From Amnibacterium endophyticum (GTDB lineage Bacteria > Actinomycetota > Actinomycetes > Actinomycetales > Microbacteriaceae), in contig NZ_JBHUEA010000035.1 in NCBI RefSeq assembly GCF_042680685.1, forward strand, positions 1 through 17,171: DNA of 17,171 bases, in the 5' to 3' direction. Position 1 is the stretch's first letter. Each line of letters begins with the position of its first letter. The notes under the pieces were generated by a model that was not told where the DNA came from, searched no databases, and saw only the letters and a list, made by a program, of their open reading frames with translations. The translations under genes were made by a program, and so were the position numbers. Below are positions 1 through 5,051 of the stretch, piece after piece.

Positions 1-283
1 CGCCGCGTGGGCGGGCGTGCGGACGACGGGCGGCGCAGGACGGAGCGCGGCGACGGCCGCGGTCGCGGGCGTCGCCGCGCTCGTCGGCTGGCTGCGCGTC
101 GACGGGCTGCTGCCGGGCGCCTCCTCCCCGGTGCTGGCGCTCGTCGACGCGCCGGCCGCGCTGCGCGGCGGGCCCGCGGTCGGCCTCGTGGCGGCGTTCC
201 TGGTCGGGCTCGTCGCGGGCGTGCTGCCCGGGCGGGCGCCGCGGACGCCGGTGCGTCGGCACGCCGATACGGTGGAGGGGTGA
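1..283 (+). CDS. C-terminal part of an unrecognised membrane protein
   Basis: An open frame enters from the left edge (first full codon at base 2) and stops at 281-283, giving the last 93 residues of a larger protein; internal start codons exist but nothing marks them as real. Two hydrophobic Ala/Val/Leu/Gly-rich stretches look like membrane segments: one at about residues 14-36 of the visible part and one near GLVAAFLVGLVAGVL. A short basic tail follows. The stop overlaps the next gene's GTG start (GTGA), so the two are probably co-transcribed. I do not recognise the family. In M. tuberculosis a Nif3-like gene neighbours the zinc-ribbon gene, but this tail does not look like Nif3. The reading frame is supported by codon bias and by the neat overlap. 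Confidence 0.6.
   Translation, partial: AAWAGVRTTGGAGRSAATAAVAGVAALVGWLRVDGLLPGASSPVLALVDAPAALRGGPAVGLVAAFLVGLVAGVLPGRAPRTPVRRHADTVEG
268..273 (+). promoter_or_regulatory. Candidate -10 hexamer for the zinc-ribbon gene
   Basis: TACGGT (preceded by GA) fits the actinobacterial TANNNT -10 pattern and lies 6 nt before the GTG at 280. The 6 nt between are GGAGGG, which could also act as a very close ribosome binding site. No -35 element is evident. It sits inside the end of the upstream gene, so the downstream gene could have its own leaderless promoter as well as read-through. Confidence 0.3.
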
Positions 284-1020
284 GCACCGGCATCTCCGCG
301 CCGCCCGAGGTCCAGCTGCGGCTGCTCGACCTGCAGGCCGCGGACGACGAGCTCGGTCGGATCGCCGGGCACCGCCGTCGGCTGCAGAGCGGCGCGGACA
401 TCGCCGCGGTCGAGGCCGAGCGCACCGCGGCCCGGCGGCGCGCCGCCGAGCAGCGCGGCGTCCTCGAGGACCTCCGTACCCGCGTGCGCCGCCTGGAGGC
501 GGACGTCGCGGTCGTCGAGCAGCGCCTCGCCCGGGACCGGGACCGGCTCGCCGCGACGAGCTCGGCACGGGACGCGCAGGGGCTGGAGCAGGAGATCGCG
601 AGCCTCACGAGGCGCCGCGGCGCGCTCGAGGACGACGAGCTGGAGCTGATGGAGGCGGCCGAGCAGGCGGAGGCGGAGAGCGCGGCCACGGCCGAGGCGA
701 TCGCCGCGCTCGACGAGCGGCTCACCGCGCTGACCGGGGACCGCGACGACGCGCTCGCGGGCCTCGCGGAGCAGCAGCGCGCGGCGCAGGCCCGCCGGGC
801 CGAGGTCGCGGCGTCGCTGCCCGAGGACCTGCTCGGCCTCTACGACCGGCAGCGCACGCGCTACGGCATCGGGGCGGCTCGGCTCGTGGGCACGGTGTCG
901 CAGGGCAGCAACATGGCGCTCACCGGCGCGGACCTCGCCGAGGTCCGTGCGGCGGCCCCGGACGCGGTGGTCCTGGACCCGGAGAGCAGCTGCATCCTCG
1001 TCCGCGCCATCCCCGCCTAG
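280..1020 (+). CDS. Coiled-coil zinc-ribbon family protein (CdsZ/DUF164 type) with zinc ligands lost
   Basis: This 246-residue protein has the family's usual architecture. A long charged coiled coil (about residues 10-180, rich in Glu/Arg/Ala heptads) is followed by a short C-terminal module that in relatives is a C4 zinc ribbon. The C-terminal framework is recognisable (LPEDLLGLYDR, ALTGADLAEVRAAAPD, ILVR). The two CxxC pairs are gone: the first is S207-Q-G-S210 and the second is D233-P-E-S236. The only cysteine in the protein, C238, is not at a ligand position. GTG at 280 is chosen because the coiled coil starts directly after it, it overlaps the upstream stop as GTGA, and GGAGGG lies next to it; the longer frame from base 7 is upstream sequence in the wrong frame. 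Relatives are conserved near Nif3 and rnpB in actinobacteria. The molecular role is not settled. Confidence 0.85.
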   Translation: MSTGISAPPEVQLRLLDLQAADDELGRIAGHRRRLQSGADIAAVEAERTAARRRAAEQRGVLEDLRTRVRRLEADVAVVEQRLARDRDRLAATSSARDAQGLEQEIASLTRRRGALEDDELELMEAAEQAEAESAATAEAIAALDERLTALTGDRDDALAGLAEQQRAAQARRAEVAASLPEDLLGLYDRQRTRYGIGAARLVGTVSQGSNMALTGADLAEVRAAAPDAVVLDPESSCILVRAIPA

Positions 1021-1047
1021 CCCGCGGCGTCCAGCCCCCGCGTCGAC

Positions 1048-1086
1048 GACGCGGAGCCGTCTGACGCGGAACCGTCTGACGCGGAG
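1048..1086 (+). repeat. 15-bp tandem repeat, about 2.5 copies
   Basis: The unit GACGCGGAGCCGTCT at 1048-1062 is followed by a copy with one change (GACGCGGAACCGTCT, 1063-1077) and a third partial copy starting GACGCGGAGC at 1078. It lies just after the stop of the zinc-ribbon gene. Confidence 0.85.
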
Positions 1087-1137
1087 CGCAGCGACCGCGG
1101 CCATCGGCGCGAAGTCGCGAAGCGACGAGCCTGCGCC

Positions 1138-1272
1138 CGACGGGGCCGGCGCAGCCGGTCGCGGCGGGCGCACGTGAGGAAGCGGAGGGGCTGAAGGCCC
1201 CCGGCGCCTCATGGCGCCGAAGCGCGAGCGCCAGCGAGCAGCGGCTCCGATGGGGCCGGCGGAGCCGGTCGC
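1138..1272 (+). repeat. Pair of near-identical 25-nt direct repeats
   Basis: The copies at 1138-1162 and 1248-1272 differ at only two positions and are 110 bp apart start to start. Each contains GGGGCCGGC followed by AGCCGGTCGC, so each can fold on itself (CCGGC with GCCGG). Dispersed, self-complementary copies of this kind resemble REP-type intergenic elements, but only two copies are visible here. Confidence 0.7.
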
Positions 1273-1284
1273 AGCGGAGCCGCT
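1240..1284. terminator. Possible bidirectional hairpin between convergent transcripts
   Basis: AGCGGCTCCG (1240-1249) is perfectly complementary to CGGAGCCGCT (1275-1284), a 10-bp stem with a 25-nt loop. A competing shorter stem uses 1243-1249 with 1260-1266. For rnpB (minus strand) a short T run (1292-1296) comes before, not after, this hairpin, so it is not a textbook intrinsic terminator. The function is inferred from position only. Confidence 0.35.
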
Positions 1285-1298
1285 CCAGAACAAAAACG

Positions 1299-1688
1299 GA
1301 GAACGGGCCGGCGATACGCCGGGTTCTGTCCCGGTGCGCTGCACCGGGGACGGCCATCTCTCTCGGGGACGCGTTGCCGCGGCCCTCCAGCGGTCCACCC
1401 GGGACCATCGGCGAGCAACCGAATCGGTCCCTGTTCGACCTTGCTCCGGGCGAGGTTTACCCAGCGAGCCCGCTCGCACGGGCCCCTGGTGGTCTCTTAC
1501 ACCACCGTTTCACCCTTACCCCGCGCGTCGTCCCTCTCGAGACGGTGCGCGTGGCGGTCTGCTCTCTGTTGCACTTGCTCTCGGGTCACCCCGGGTGGGT
1601 GTTGCCCACCGCCCTGCTCTGCGGAGCCCGGACGTTCCTCGGCGCCCTCCTCGCGGAGGACGACGCGACCGTCTGCCGGCCCGTTCCC
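1299..1688 (-). ncRNA. rnpB: RNase P RNA (M1-type ribozyme)
   Basis: This is the catalytic RNA of RNase P, which cuts the 5' leader from tRNA precursors. Read on the minus strand, the conserved core is clear: GAGGAACGTCCGGGCTC near the 5' end (around 1627-1645), a GTAAGGGTGAAACGGTGG-type segment in the middle (around 1505-1522), and ACAGAACCCGGCGTAT near the 3' end (around 1312-1330). The two ends close as P1: GCCGGCCCGTTC at 1675-1686 is a perfect 12-bp complement of 1301-1312. The length of about 390 nt fits bacterial type A RNAs. The 5' end is set from a TAGACT -10 element; the 3' end is approximate and is followed on the minus strand by CCGTTTTTG. Open frames crossing this region are spurious. 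Confidence 0.95.
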
Positions 1689-1694
1689 TCCCCG

Positions 1695-1700
1695 AGTCTA
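1695..1700 (-). promoter_or_regulatory. -10 element of the rnpB promoter
   Basis: On the minus strand TAGACT lies 6-7 nt before the predicted rnpB 5' end. It matches the TANNNT consensus well. It starts 1 nt after the ppgK stop codon, so any upstream promoter elements lie inside the end of ppgK. No good -35 hexamer is visible. Confidence 0.6.
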
Positions 1701-1701
1701 G

Positions 1702-2523
1702 TCAGGACCCGGACGGGGGCGTCGGGGTGGTCTCGCGGACGAGCTGCTCGGCGCCGCGGGTGACCCGCTGCCCGGAGCCGTGCGCGGCGAGCGCCGCAGC
1801 GCCGAGGATGCCCGCGTTGTTGCGGAGCGCCGCGGGCACGATCGGGGTGTCGAGCTCGAGCAGCGGCAGGAACTCGTCCGCGTGCTTGCTGACCCCGCCG
1901 CCGACCACGAAGAGGTCGGGGGAGAAGAGCTTCTCGAGGGTCGCGTAGTAGGGCTGCAGCCGCGAGGCCCAGTGCTTCCAGCTCAGCTCCTTCCGCTCGC
2001 GCACGAGGTTGGAGGCGTGGGTCTCGTAGTCGGTGTGCTCGCCGATGTCGATGTGGCCGAGCTCCGCGTTCGGGACGAGCAGGTTGCGGTAGATGAGCGC
2101 GGAGCCGATGCCGGTCCCGAGCGTGGTCATGATCACGAGCCCGTCGACGTCCTTCGCGGCCCCGTACTCGCTCTCGGCGTAGCCGGCCGCGTCGGCGTCG
2201 TTGACGAAGGTGATGTCGTGCCCGAGGGAGCGCTCGAACAGCTGCTCGGCGGCGAGGCCAATCCACTTCTTCGAGACGTTCGCGGCGGACATCGTGCGCC
2301 CGTTCCGGACGACGGCGGGGAAGCAGACGCCGACCGCCGCGCGGTCACCCGCGTCGGCCAGCTCGGCGAGGATGCCGACCACGACCTGCACGATGTCGTC
2401 CGGCTCGCCGCCCTCCGGGGTCGCGCGCTTGACGCGCTCGCTGATCAGCTCGCCCCGCTCCAGGTCGACGAGGCCGCCCTTGATCCCCGTTCCGCCGATG
2501 TCGATCCCGATCGCCTGCGTCAC
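1702..2523 (-). CDS. ppgK: Polyphosphate glucokinase (ROK family)
   Basis: This enzyme phosphorylates glucose to glucose-6-phosphate using inorganic polyphosphate (often also ATP) in the cytoplasm; it is typical of actinobacteria. The 273-residue protein opens with the phosphate-binding motif IGIDIGGTGIKGG (residues 5-17). It has the catalytic aspartate in VNDADAAG (D109), a TTLGTGIGSAL glycine motif, the ELGHIDIG segment of ROK sugar kinases, and VVGGGVSKHADEF near the C-terminus. Length is normal for PpgK. I prefer GTG at 2523 (giving MTQAIGIDIGG) because TACTGT lies exactly 7 nt upstream and no Shine-Dalgarno sequence exists; GTG at 2532 would add three residues but falls on that hexamer. 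Its stop lies just upstream of the rnpB promoter. The upstream gene is divergent. Confidence 0.95.
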   Translation of the reverse strand: MTQAIGIDIGGTGIKGGLVDLERGELISERVKRATPEGGEPDDIVQVVVGILAELADAGDRAAVGVCFPAVVRNGRTMSAANVSKKWIGLAAEQLFERSLGHDITFVNDADAAGYAESEYGAAKDVDGLVIMTTLGTGIGSALIYRNLLVPNAELGHIDIGEHTDYETHASNLVRERKELSWKHWASRLQPYYATLEKLFSPDLFVVGGGVSKHADEFLPLLELDTPIVPAALRNNAGILGAAALAAHGSGQRVTRGAEQLVRETTPTPPSGS

Positions 2524-2530
2524 GGCCGTC

Positions 2531-2536
2531 ACAGTA
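2531..2536 (-). promoter_or_regulatory. Candidate -10 for leaderless ppgK transcription
   Basis: On the minus strand TACTGT (TANNNT) is followed by 7 nt and then GTG at 2523. That spacing would put the transcription start on or next to the start codon. No -35 match is seen. Confidence 0.45.
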
Positions 2537-2545
2537 GCGCCCGCG

Positions 2546-2551
2546 TACGAT
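2546..2551 (+). promoter_or_regulatory. Weak -10 candidate for the small SPOR-like gene
   Basis: TACGAT fits TANNNT and lies in the 74-bp divergent gap, about 46 bp before the GTG at 2598. That leaves a short 5' leader containing the GGGAG ribosome site. There is no supporting -35 sequence. Confidence 0.25.
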
Positions 2552-2597
2552 TCGGCAGCGAGCGCGGCGAGGGGCCGCCGGAGGGGCGGGAGCAGCC

Positions 2598-2777
2598 GTG
2601 GCCGACGATCAGCAGTGGTGGTACAACACGCGCACCGGGCAGGTCGAGCAGGGCGCCCAGTCCCCGTGGTCGGACAGGGCCGGTCCCTACGCCACCCGTG
2701 AGGAGGCCGAGGGCGCCCCGGACCGCATCGCCGAGAACAGCCGCCGGTGGGCGGAGGAGGACGCCGCCGACGCCTGA
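2598..2777 (+). CDS. Small SPOR-like actinobacterial protein
   Basis: This 59-residue soluble acidic protein starts VADDQQWWYNTRTGQVEQG, continues SPWSDRAGPYATREEAEGA and ends in a Trp/Glu/Asp-rich helix. The pattern (YNTRTGQVE, then GPY-TREEAE) matches a conserved family of roughly 60-residue actinobacterial proteins often labelled SPOR domain-containing. I recognise it from memory of that pattern; the function is unknown. GTG at 2598 has GGAG at 2589-2592, 5 nt upstream. It has no signal peptide or membrane segment. It is divergent from ppgK and ends 2 nt before the convergent panB stop, so the two 3' ends nearly touch. Confidence 0.8.
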   Translation: MADDQQWWYNTRTGQVEQGAQSPWSDRAGPYATREEAEGAPDRIAENSRRWAEEDAADA

Positions 2778-2779
2778 GG

Positions 2780-3592
2780 TCAGTCCGGGTACTCGTGCTC
2801 GGGCCCGGGGTAGCCGCCGGACGCGACGTCCTCCCGGAACGCCGTCGCCGCCCGGGTCAGCTCGCCCCGCAGGTCGGCGTAGCGCTTCACGAACCGCGGC
2901 ACCCGCCCGGCGGTGAGGCCGGCGAAGTCGGTCCAGACCATCAGCTGCCCGTCGACGTGCGGGCCCGCCCCCACGCCGATCGTCGGGATCGTGAGGGCCT
3001 CGGTCGCGCGCCGGGCGGTGTCGGACGGCACCATCTCGAGGACGACGGCGAAGGCGCCCGCGTCCTCGACGGCTCGCGCGTCGTCGAGCAGCTCGCCCGC
3101 CGCCTCGCCGCGGCCCTGCACGCGATGTCCGCCGAGGCGGTGCTCGCTCTGCGGCGTGAACCCGATGTGCGCCATGACGGGGATGCCCGCCTCCACGATC
3201 CGGGCGATCTGCGGGGCGCTGCGCCGCCCGCCCTCCAGCTTCACCGCGTGCGCGCCGGTCTCCTTCATGAAGCGGACGGCGGTGGCGAGCGCCTGCTCGG
3301 GCCCGATCTCGTACGAGCCGAACGGCAGGTCCGCGATCACGAACGCGCGGGTCGTGGACCTCGCGACCGCCCGCGTCAGCGGGATCAGCTCCTCGCTGGT
3401 GACGGGCACGGTCGTGTCGTAGCCGAGCACGGTGTTGCCGGCGGAGTCGCCGACGAGCAGGAAGTCGATGCCCGCCTCGTCGAAGATCCGCGCCGTGTTG
3501 GTGTCGTAGCTCGTGAGGCCGGTGATGCGGACGCCGTCGCGCTTCGCCTCGAGGAAGTGCCTCGTCCGCACCTTCGCGCGTGGATCCGCCAT
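2780..3592 (-). CDS. panB: 3-methyl-2-oxobutanoate hydroxymethyltransferase
   Basis: PanB transfers a hydroxymethyl group from 5,10-methylene-tetrahydrofolate to alpha-ketoisovalerate to make ketopantoate, the first committed step of pantothenate and coenzyme A synthesis. The 270-residue protein has the usual length and TIM-barrel motifs: ITGLTSYD (23-30), VGDSAGNTVLGYDTTVPVT (47-65) with metal-binding D49, IADLPFGSYE with D88, AVKLEGG with E120, then MAHIGFTPQ and a VGAGPHVDGQLMVW segment. The ATG at 3592 has no Shine-Dalgarno sequence but has TACGCT 7 nt upstream, so a leaderless mRNA is likely. panC and panD are not in the window. panB is also close to glnA2 in M. tuberculosis, so the position is ancestral. 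Confidence 0.96.
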   Translation of the reverse strand: MADPRAKVRTRHFLEAKRDGVRITGLTSYDTNTARIFDEAGIDFLLVGDSAGNTVLGYDTTVPVTSEELIPLTRAVARSTTRAFVIADLPFGSYEIGPEQALATAVRFMKETGAHAVKLEGGRRSAPQIARIVEAGIPVMAHIGFTPQSEHRLGGHRVQGRGEAAGELLDDARAVEDAGAFAVVLEMVPSDTARRATEALTIPTIGVGAGPHVDGQLMVWTDFAGLTAGRVPRFVKRYADLRGELTRAATAFREDVASGGYPGPEHEYPD

Positions 3593-3599
3593 GCCGGGC

Positions 3600-3605
3600 A
3601 GCGTA
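3600..3605 (-). promoter_or_regulatory. Candidate -10 for leaderless panB transcription
   Basis: On the minus strand TACGCT is followed by GCCCGGC and then the panB ATG, the same 7-nt spacing seen upstream of ppgK and the DUF4191 gene. Confidence 0.45.
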
Positions 3606-3622
3606 ACGAGGCGGCCTGACGG

Positions 3623-3654
3623 CCGGGCGCGGTGCGGGCGTCGGGGGCGCCCGG
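3623..3654. promoter_or_regulatory. Inverted repeat between divergent panB and glnA2 promoters
   Basis: CCGGGCGC (3623-3630) and GCGCCCGG (3647-3654) form a perfect 8-bp inverted repeat with a 16-nt spacer. It lies between the two candidate -10 elements (3600-3605 for panB, 3655-3660 for glnA2), covering both -35 zones. It could be an operator. In such GC-rich DNA a chance palindrome is also possible. Confidence 0.35.
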
Positions 3655-3660
3655 TAGGTT
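3655..3660 (+). promoter_or_regulatory. Candidate -10 element of the glnA2 promoter
   Basis: TAGGTT fits TANNNT and is the same hexamer found upstream of glnA1. Transcription would start near 3667, giving a leader of about 44 nt to the TTG at 3711. No -35 match and no GlnR box are visible. Confidence 0.4.
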
Positions 3661-3695
3661 TGGGCGTGGTGCTGGATCCGCCCGTCCAGCCGCTC

Positions 3696-3703
3696 GGGAG
3701 GAG
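3696..3703 (+). promoter_or_regulatory. Shine-Dalgarno sequence deciding the glnA2 start
   Basis: GGGAGGAG lies 7 nt before the TTG at 3711. This strong site favours the rare TTG start over the in-frame GTG codons at 3666 and 3669. Confidence 0.75.
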
Positions 3704-3710
3704 ACGCCCC

Positions 3711-5051
3711 TTGGTCGACAAGCAGCGCGACTTCGTGCTCAGGACCATCGAGGAGCGCGGCGTCAAGTTCGTGCGCCTCTGGTTCACGGACGTCGTCGGC
3801 ACCTTGAAGTCCGTCGCGGTCGCCCCGGCGGAGGTCGAGGGGGCGTTCGCCGAGGGCATCGGGTTCGACGGCTCCGCCATCGAGGGGTACACGCGCTCGA
3901 GCGAGGCCGACGTGCTGGCGGTGCCCGACCCCGCGACGTTCCAGATCCTGCCCTGGCGGGGCGAGGTCGACCCGACCGCCCGCATGTTCTGCGACATCAC
4001 CACGCCGGACGGCCAGCCGGCGTCGGCGGACCCGCGCAACGTGCTGAAGCGGGCGCTCGCGAAGGCGGGCGACAGCGGCTTCACCTTCTACACGCACCCC
4101 GAGATCGAGTTCTACCTGCTGAAGAGCAGCGCGTACGGGCCCGCCGGGCCCGAGCCCGTGGACTCGGCCGGCTACTTCGACAACGTGCCGGGCGGCACCG
4201 CCCACGACTTCCGCCGCCGCAGCGTGCGGATGCTGGAGGACCTCGGCATCTCCGTCGAGTTCAGCCACCACGAGGCTGGGCCCGGCCAGAACGAGATCGA
4301 CCTGCGCTACGCGGACGCGCTGACGACCGCGGACAACGTCATGACGTTCCGCACCGTCGTGAAGGAGGTGGCGATCGAGCAGGGCGTCTACGCGACGTTC
4401 ATGCCGAAGCCGCTCTCCGGCCGGCCGGGCAGCGGGATGCACACGCACCTGTCCCTGTTCGAGGGCGACACGAACGCGTTCTTCTCCGCGAGCGGGGAGT
4501 ACCACCTGTCGACGCTCGGGCGCCGGTTCATCGCCGGTCTGCTGCGGCACGCCCCCGAGATCACCGCGGTGACGAACCAGTTCGTGAACTCCTACAAGCG
4601 GCTGTGGGGCGGCGACGAGGCGCCGAGCTACGTCTCCTGGGGGCACAACAACCGGTCCGCGCTCGTGCGCGTGCCGCTGTACAAGCCGAACAAGGGCCAG
4701 TCCACGCGCGTCGAGTACCGGGCGATCGACTCCGCCGCGAACCCCTACCTCGCGTTCGCGCTGCTGCTCGCGGCGGGGCTGAAGGGCGTGGAGGGGGAGT
4801 ACGAGCTCCCCGCCGAGGCCGAGGACGACGTCTGGTCGCTGTCCGACGGCGAGCGGCGGGCGCTCGGCTACGACCCGCTGCCGTCCAACCTCGACTCCGC
4901 GGTGCGGCTGATGGAGGAGTCGGAGCTCGTCGCGGAGACGCTGGGCGAGCGGGTCTTCCGCCACGTGCTCGCCAACAAGCGGCGCGAGTGGGAGGCCTAC
5001 CGCGCCCAGGTCACGCCCTATGAGCTCGCCAGCAACCTCGAGCTCCTCTGA
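3711..5051 (+). CDS. glnA2: Type I glutamine synthetase GlnA2 (alpha-type, no adenylylation tyrosine)
   Basis: This glutamine synthetase-family enzyme joins ammonia to glutamate with ATP. The 446-residue product starts (TTG)VDKQRDFVLRTIEERGVKFVRLWFTD, the usual GlnA2 N-terminus, and its length equals that of mycobacterial GlnA2. Conserved motifs include GFDGSAIEGYTRS, the PEIEFYLL metal site, NEIDLRYADAL, the ATP-site GSGMHTHLSL, VSWGHNNRSALVRVP and VEYRAIDSAANPYLAFA. Where GlnA1 has its adenylylation tyrosine this protein has W375 (DDVWSLSDGE), so GlnE should not modify it. A strong GGGAGGAG site supports TTG at 3711; GTG at 3666/3669 would add 15/14 residues. glnE follows with a 32-nt overlap, so the two are one transcription unit. 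Actinobacteria can carry GlnA-like enzymes with other amine substrates, but this copy matches the true GlnA2 group. Confidence 0.95.
   Translation: MVDKQRDFVLRTIEERGVKFVRLWFTDVVGTLKSVAVAPAEVEGAFAEGIGFDGSAIEGYTRSSEADVLAVPDPATFQILPWRGEVDPTARMFCDITTPDGQPASADPRNVLKRALAKAGDSGFTFYTHPEIEFYLLKSSAYGPAGPEPVDSAGYFDNVPGGTAHDFRRRSVRMLEDLGISVEFSHHEAGPGQNEIDLRYADALTTADNVMTFRTVVKEVAIEQGVYATFMPKPLSGRPGSGMHTHLSLFEGDTNAFFSASGEYHLSTLGRRFIAGLLRHAPEITAVTNQFVNSYKRLWGGDEAPSYVSWGHNNRSALVRVPLYKPNKGQSTRVEYRAIDSAANPYLAFALLLAAGLKGVEGEYELPAEAEDDVWSLSDGERRALGYDPLPSNLDSAVRLMEESELVAETLGERVFRHVLANKRREWEAYRAQVTPYELASNLELL

Larger units (their letters stand above)
1021..1298. other. Non-coding region between convergent zinc-ribbon gene and rnpB
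   Basis: No credible gene lies here; open frames through it are GC-driven and run into rnpB. It holds short tandem repeats (1048-1086), a diverged 25-nt direct repeat (1138-1162 and 1248-1272) and several hairpins: TCGC-GAA-GCGA at 1115-1125 inside GGCGC/GCGCC arms at 1106-1137, GGCGCC-TCAT-GGCGCC at 1203-1218, and a 10-bp stem at 1240-1284. Because both flanking genes point into it, a role in termination or 3'-end formation is plausible. Confidence 0.6.

Noticed and set aside
920..1408. Open frames overlapping the start of the rnpB region and the spacer
   Set aside because: They cross a structured RNA gene and repeats; the translated sequence has no protein-like pattern.
3603..3618. GTAAC upstream of panB/glnA2 as a possible GlnR half site
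   Set aside because: After the 6-nt spacer the next pentamer is GCCTG, not GAAAC, and no further sub-boxes follow. It overlaps the panB -10 candidate instead.
2529..4964. An 811-residue minus-strand open frame across panB and glnA2
   Set aside because: It is in a different frame from panB, is antisense to glnA2 and is compositionally biased with no recognisable domain.
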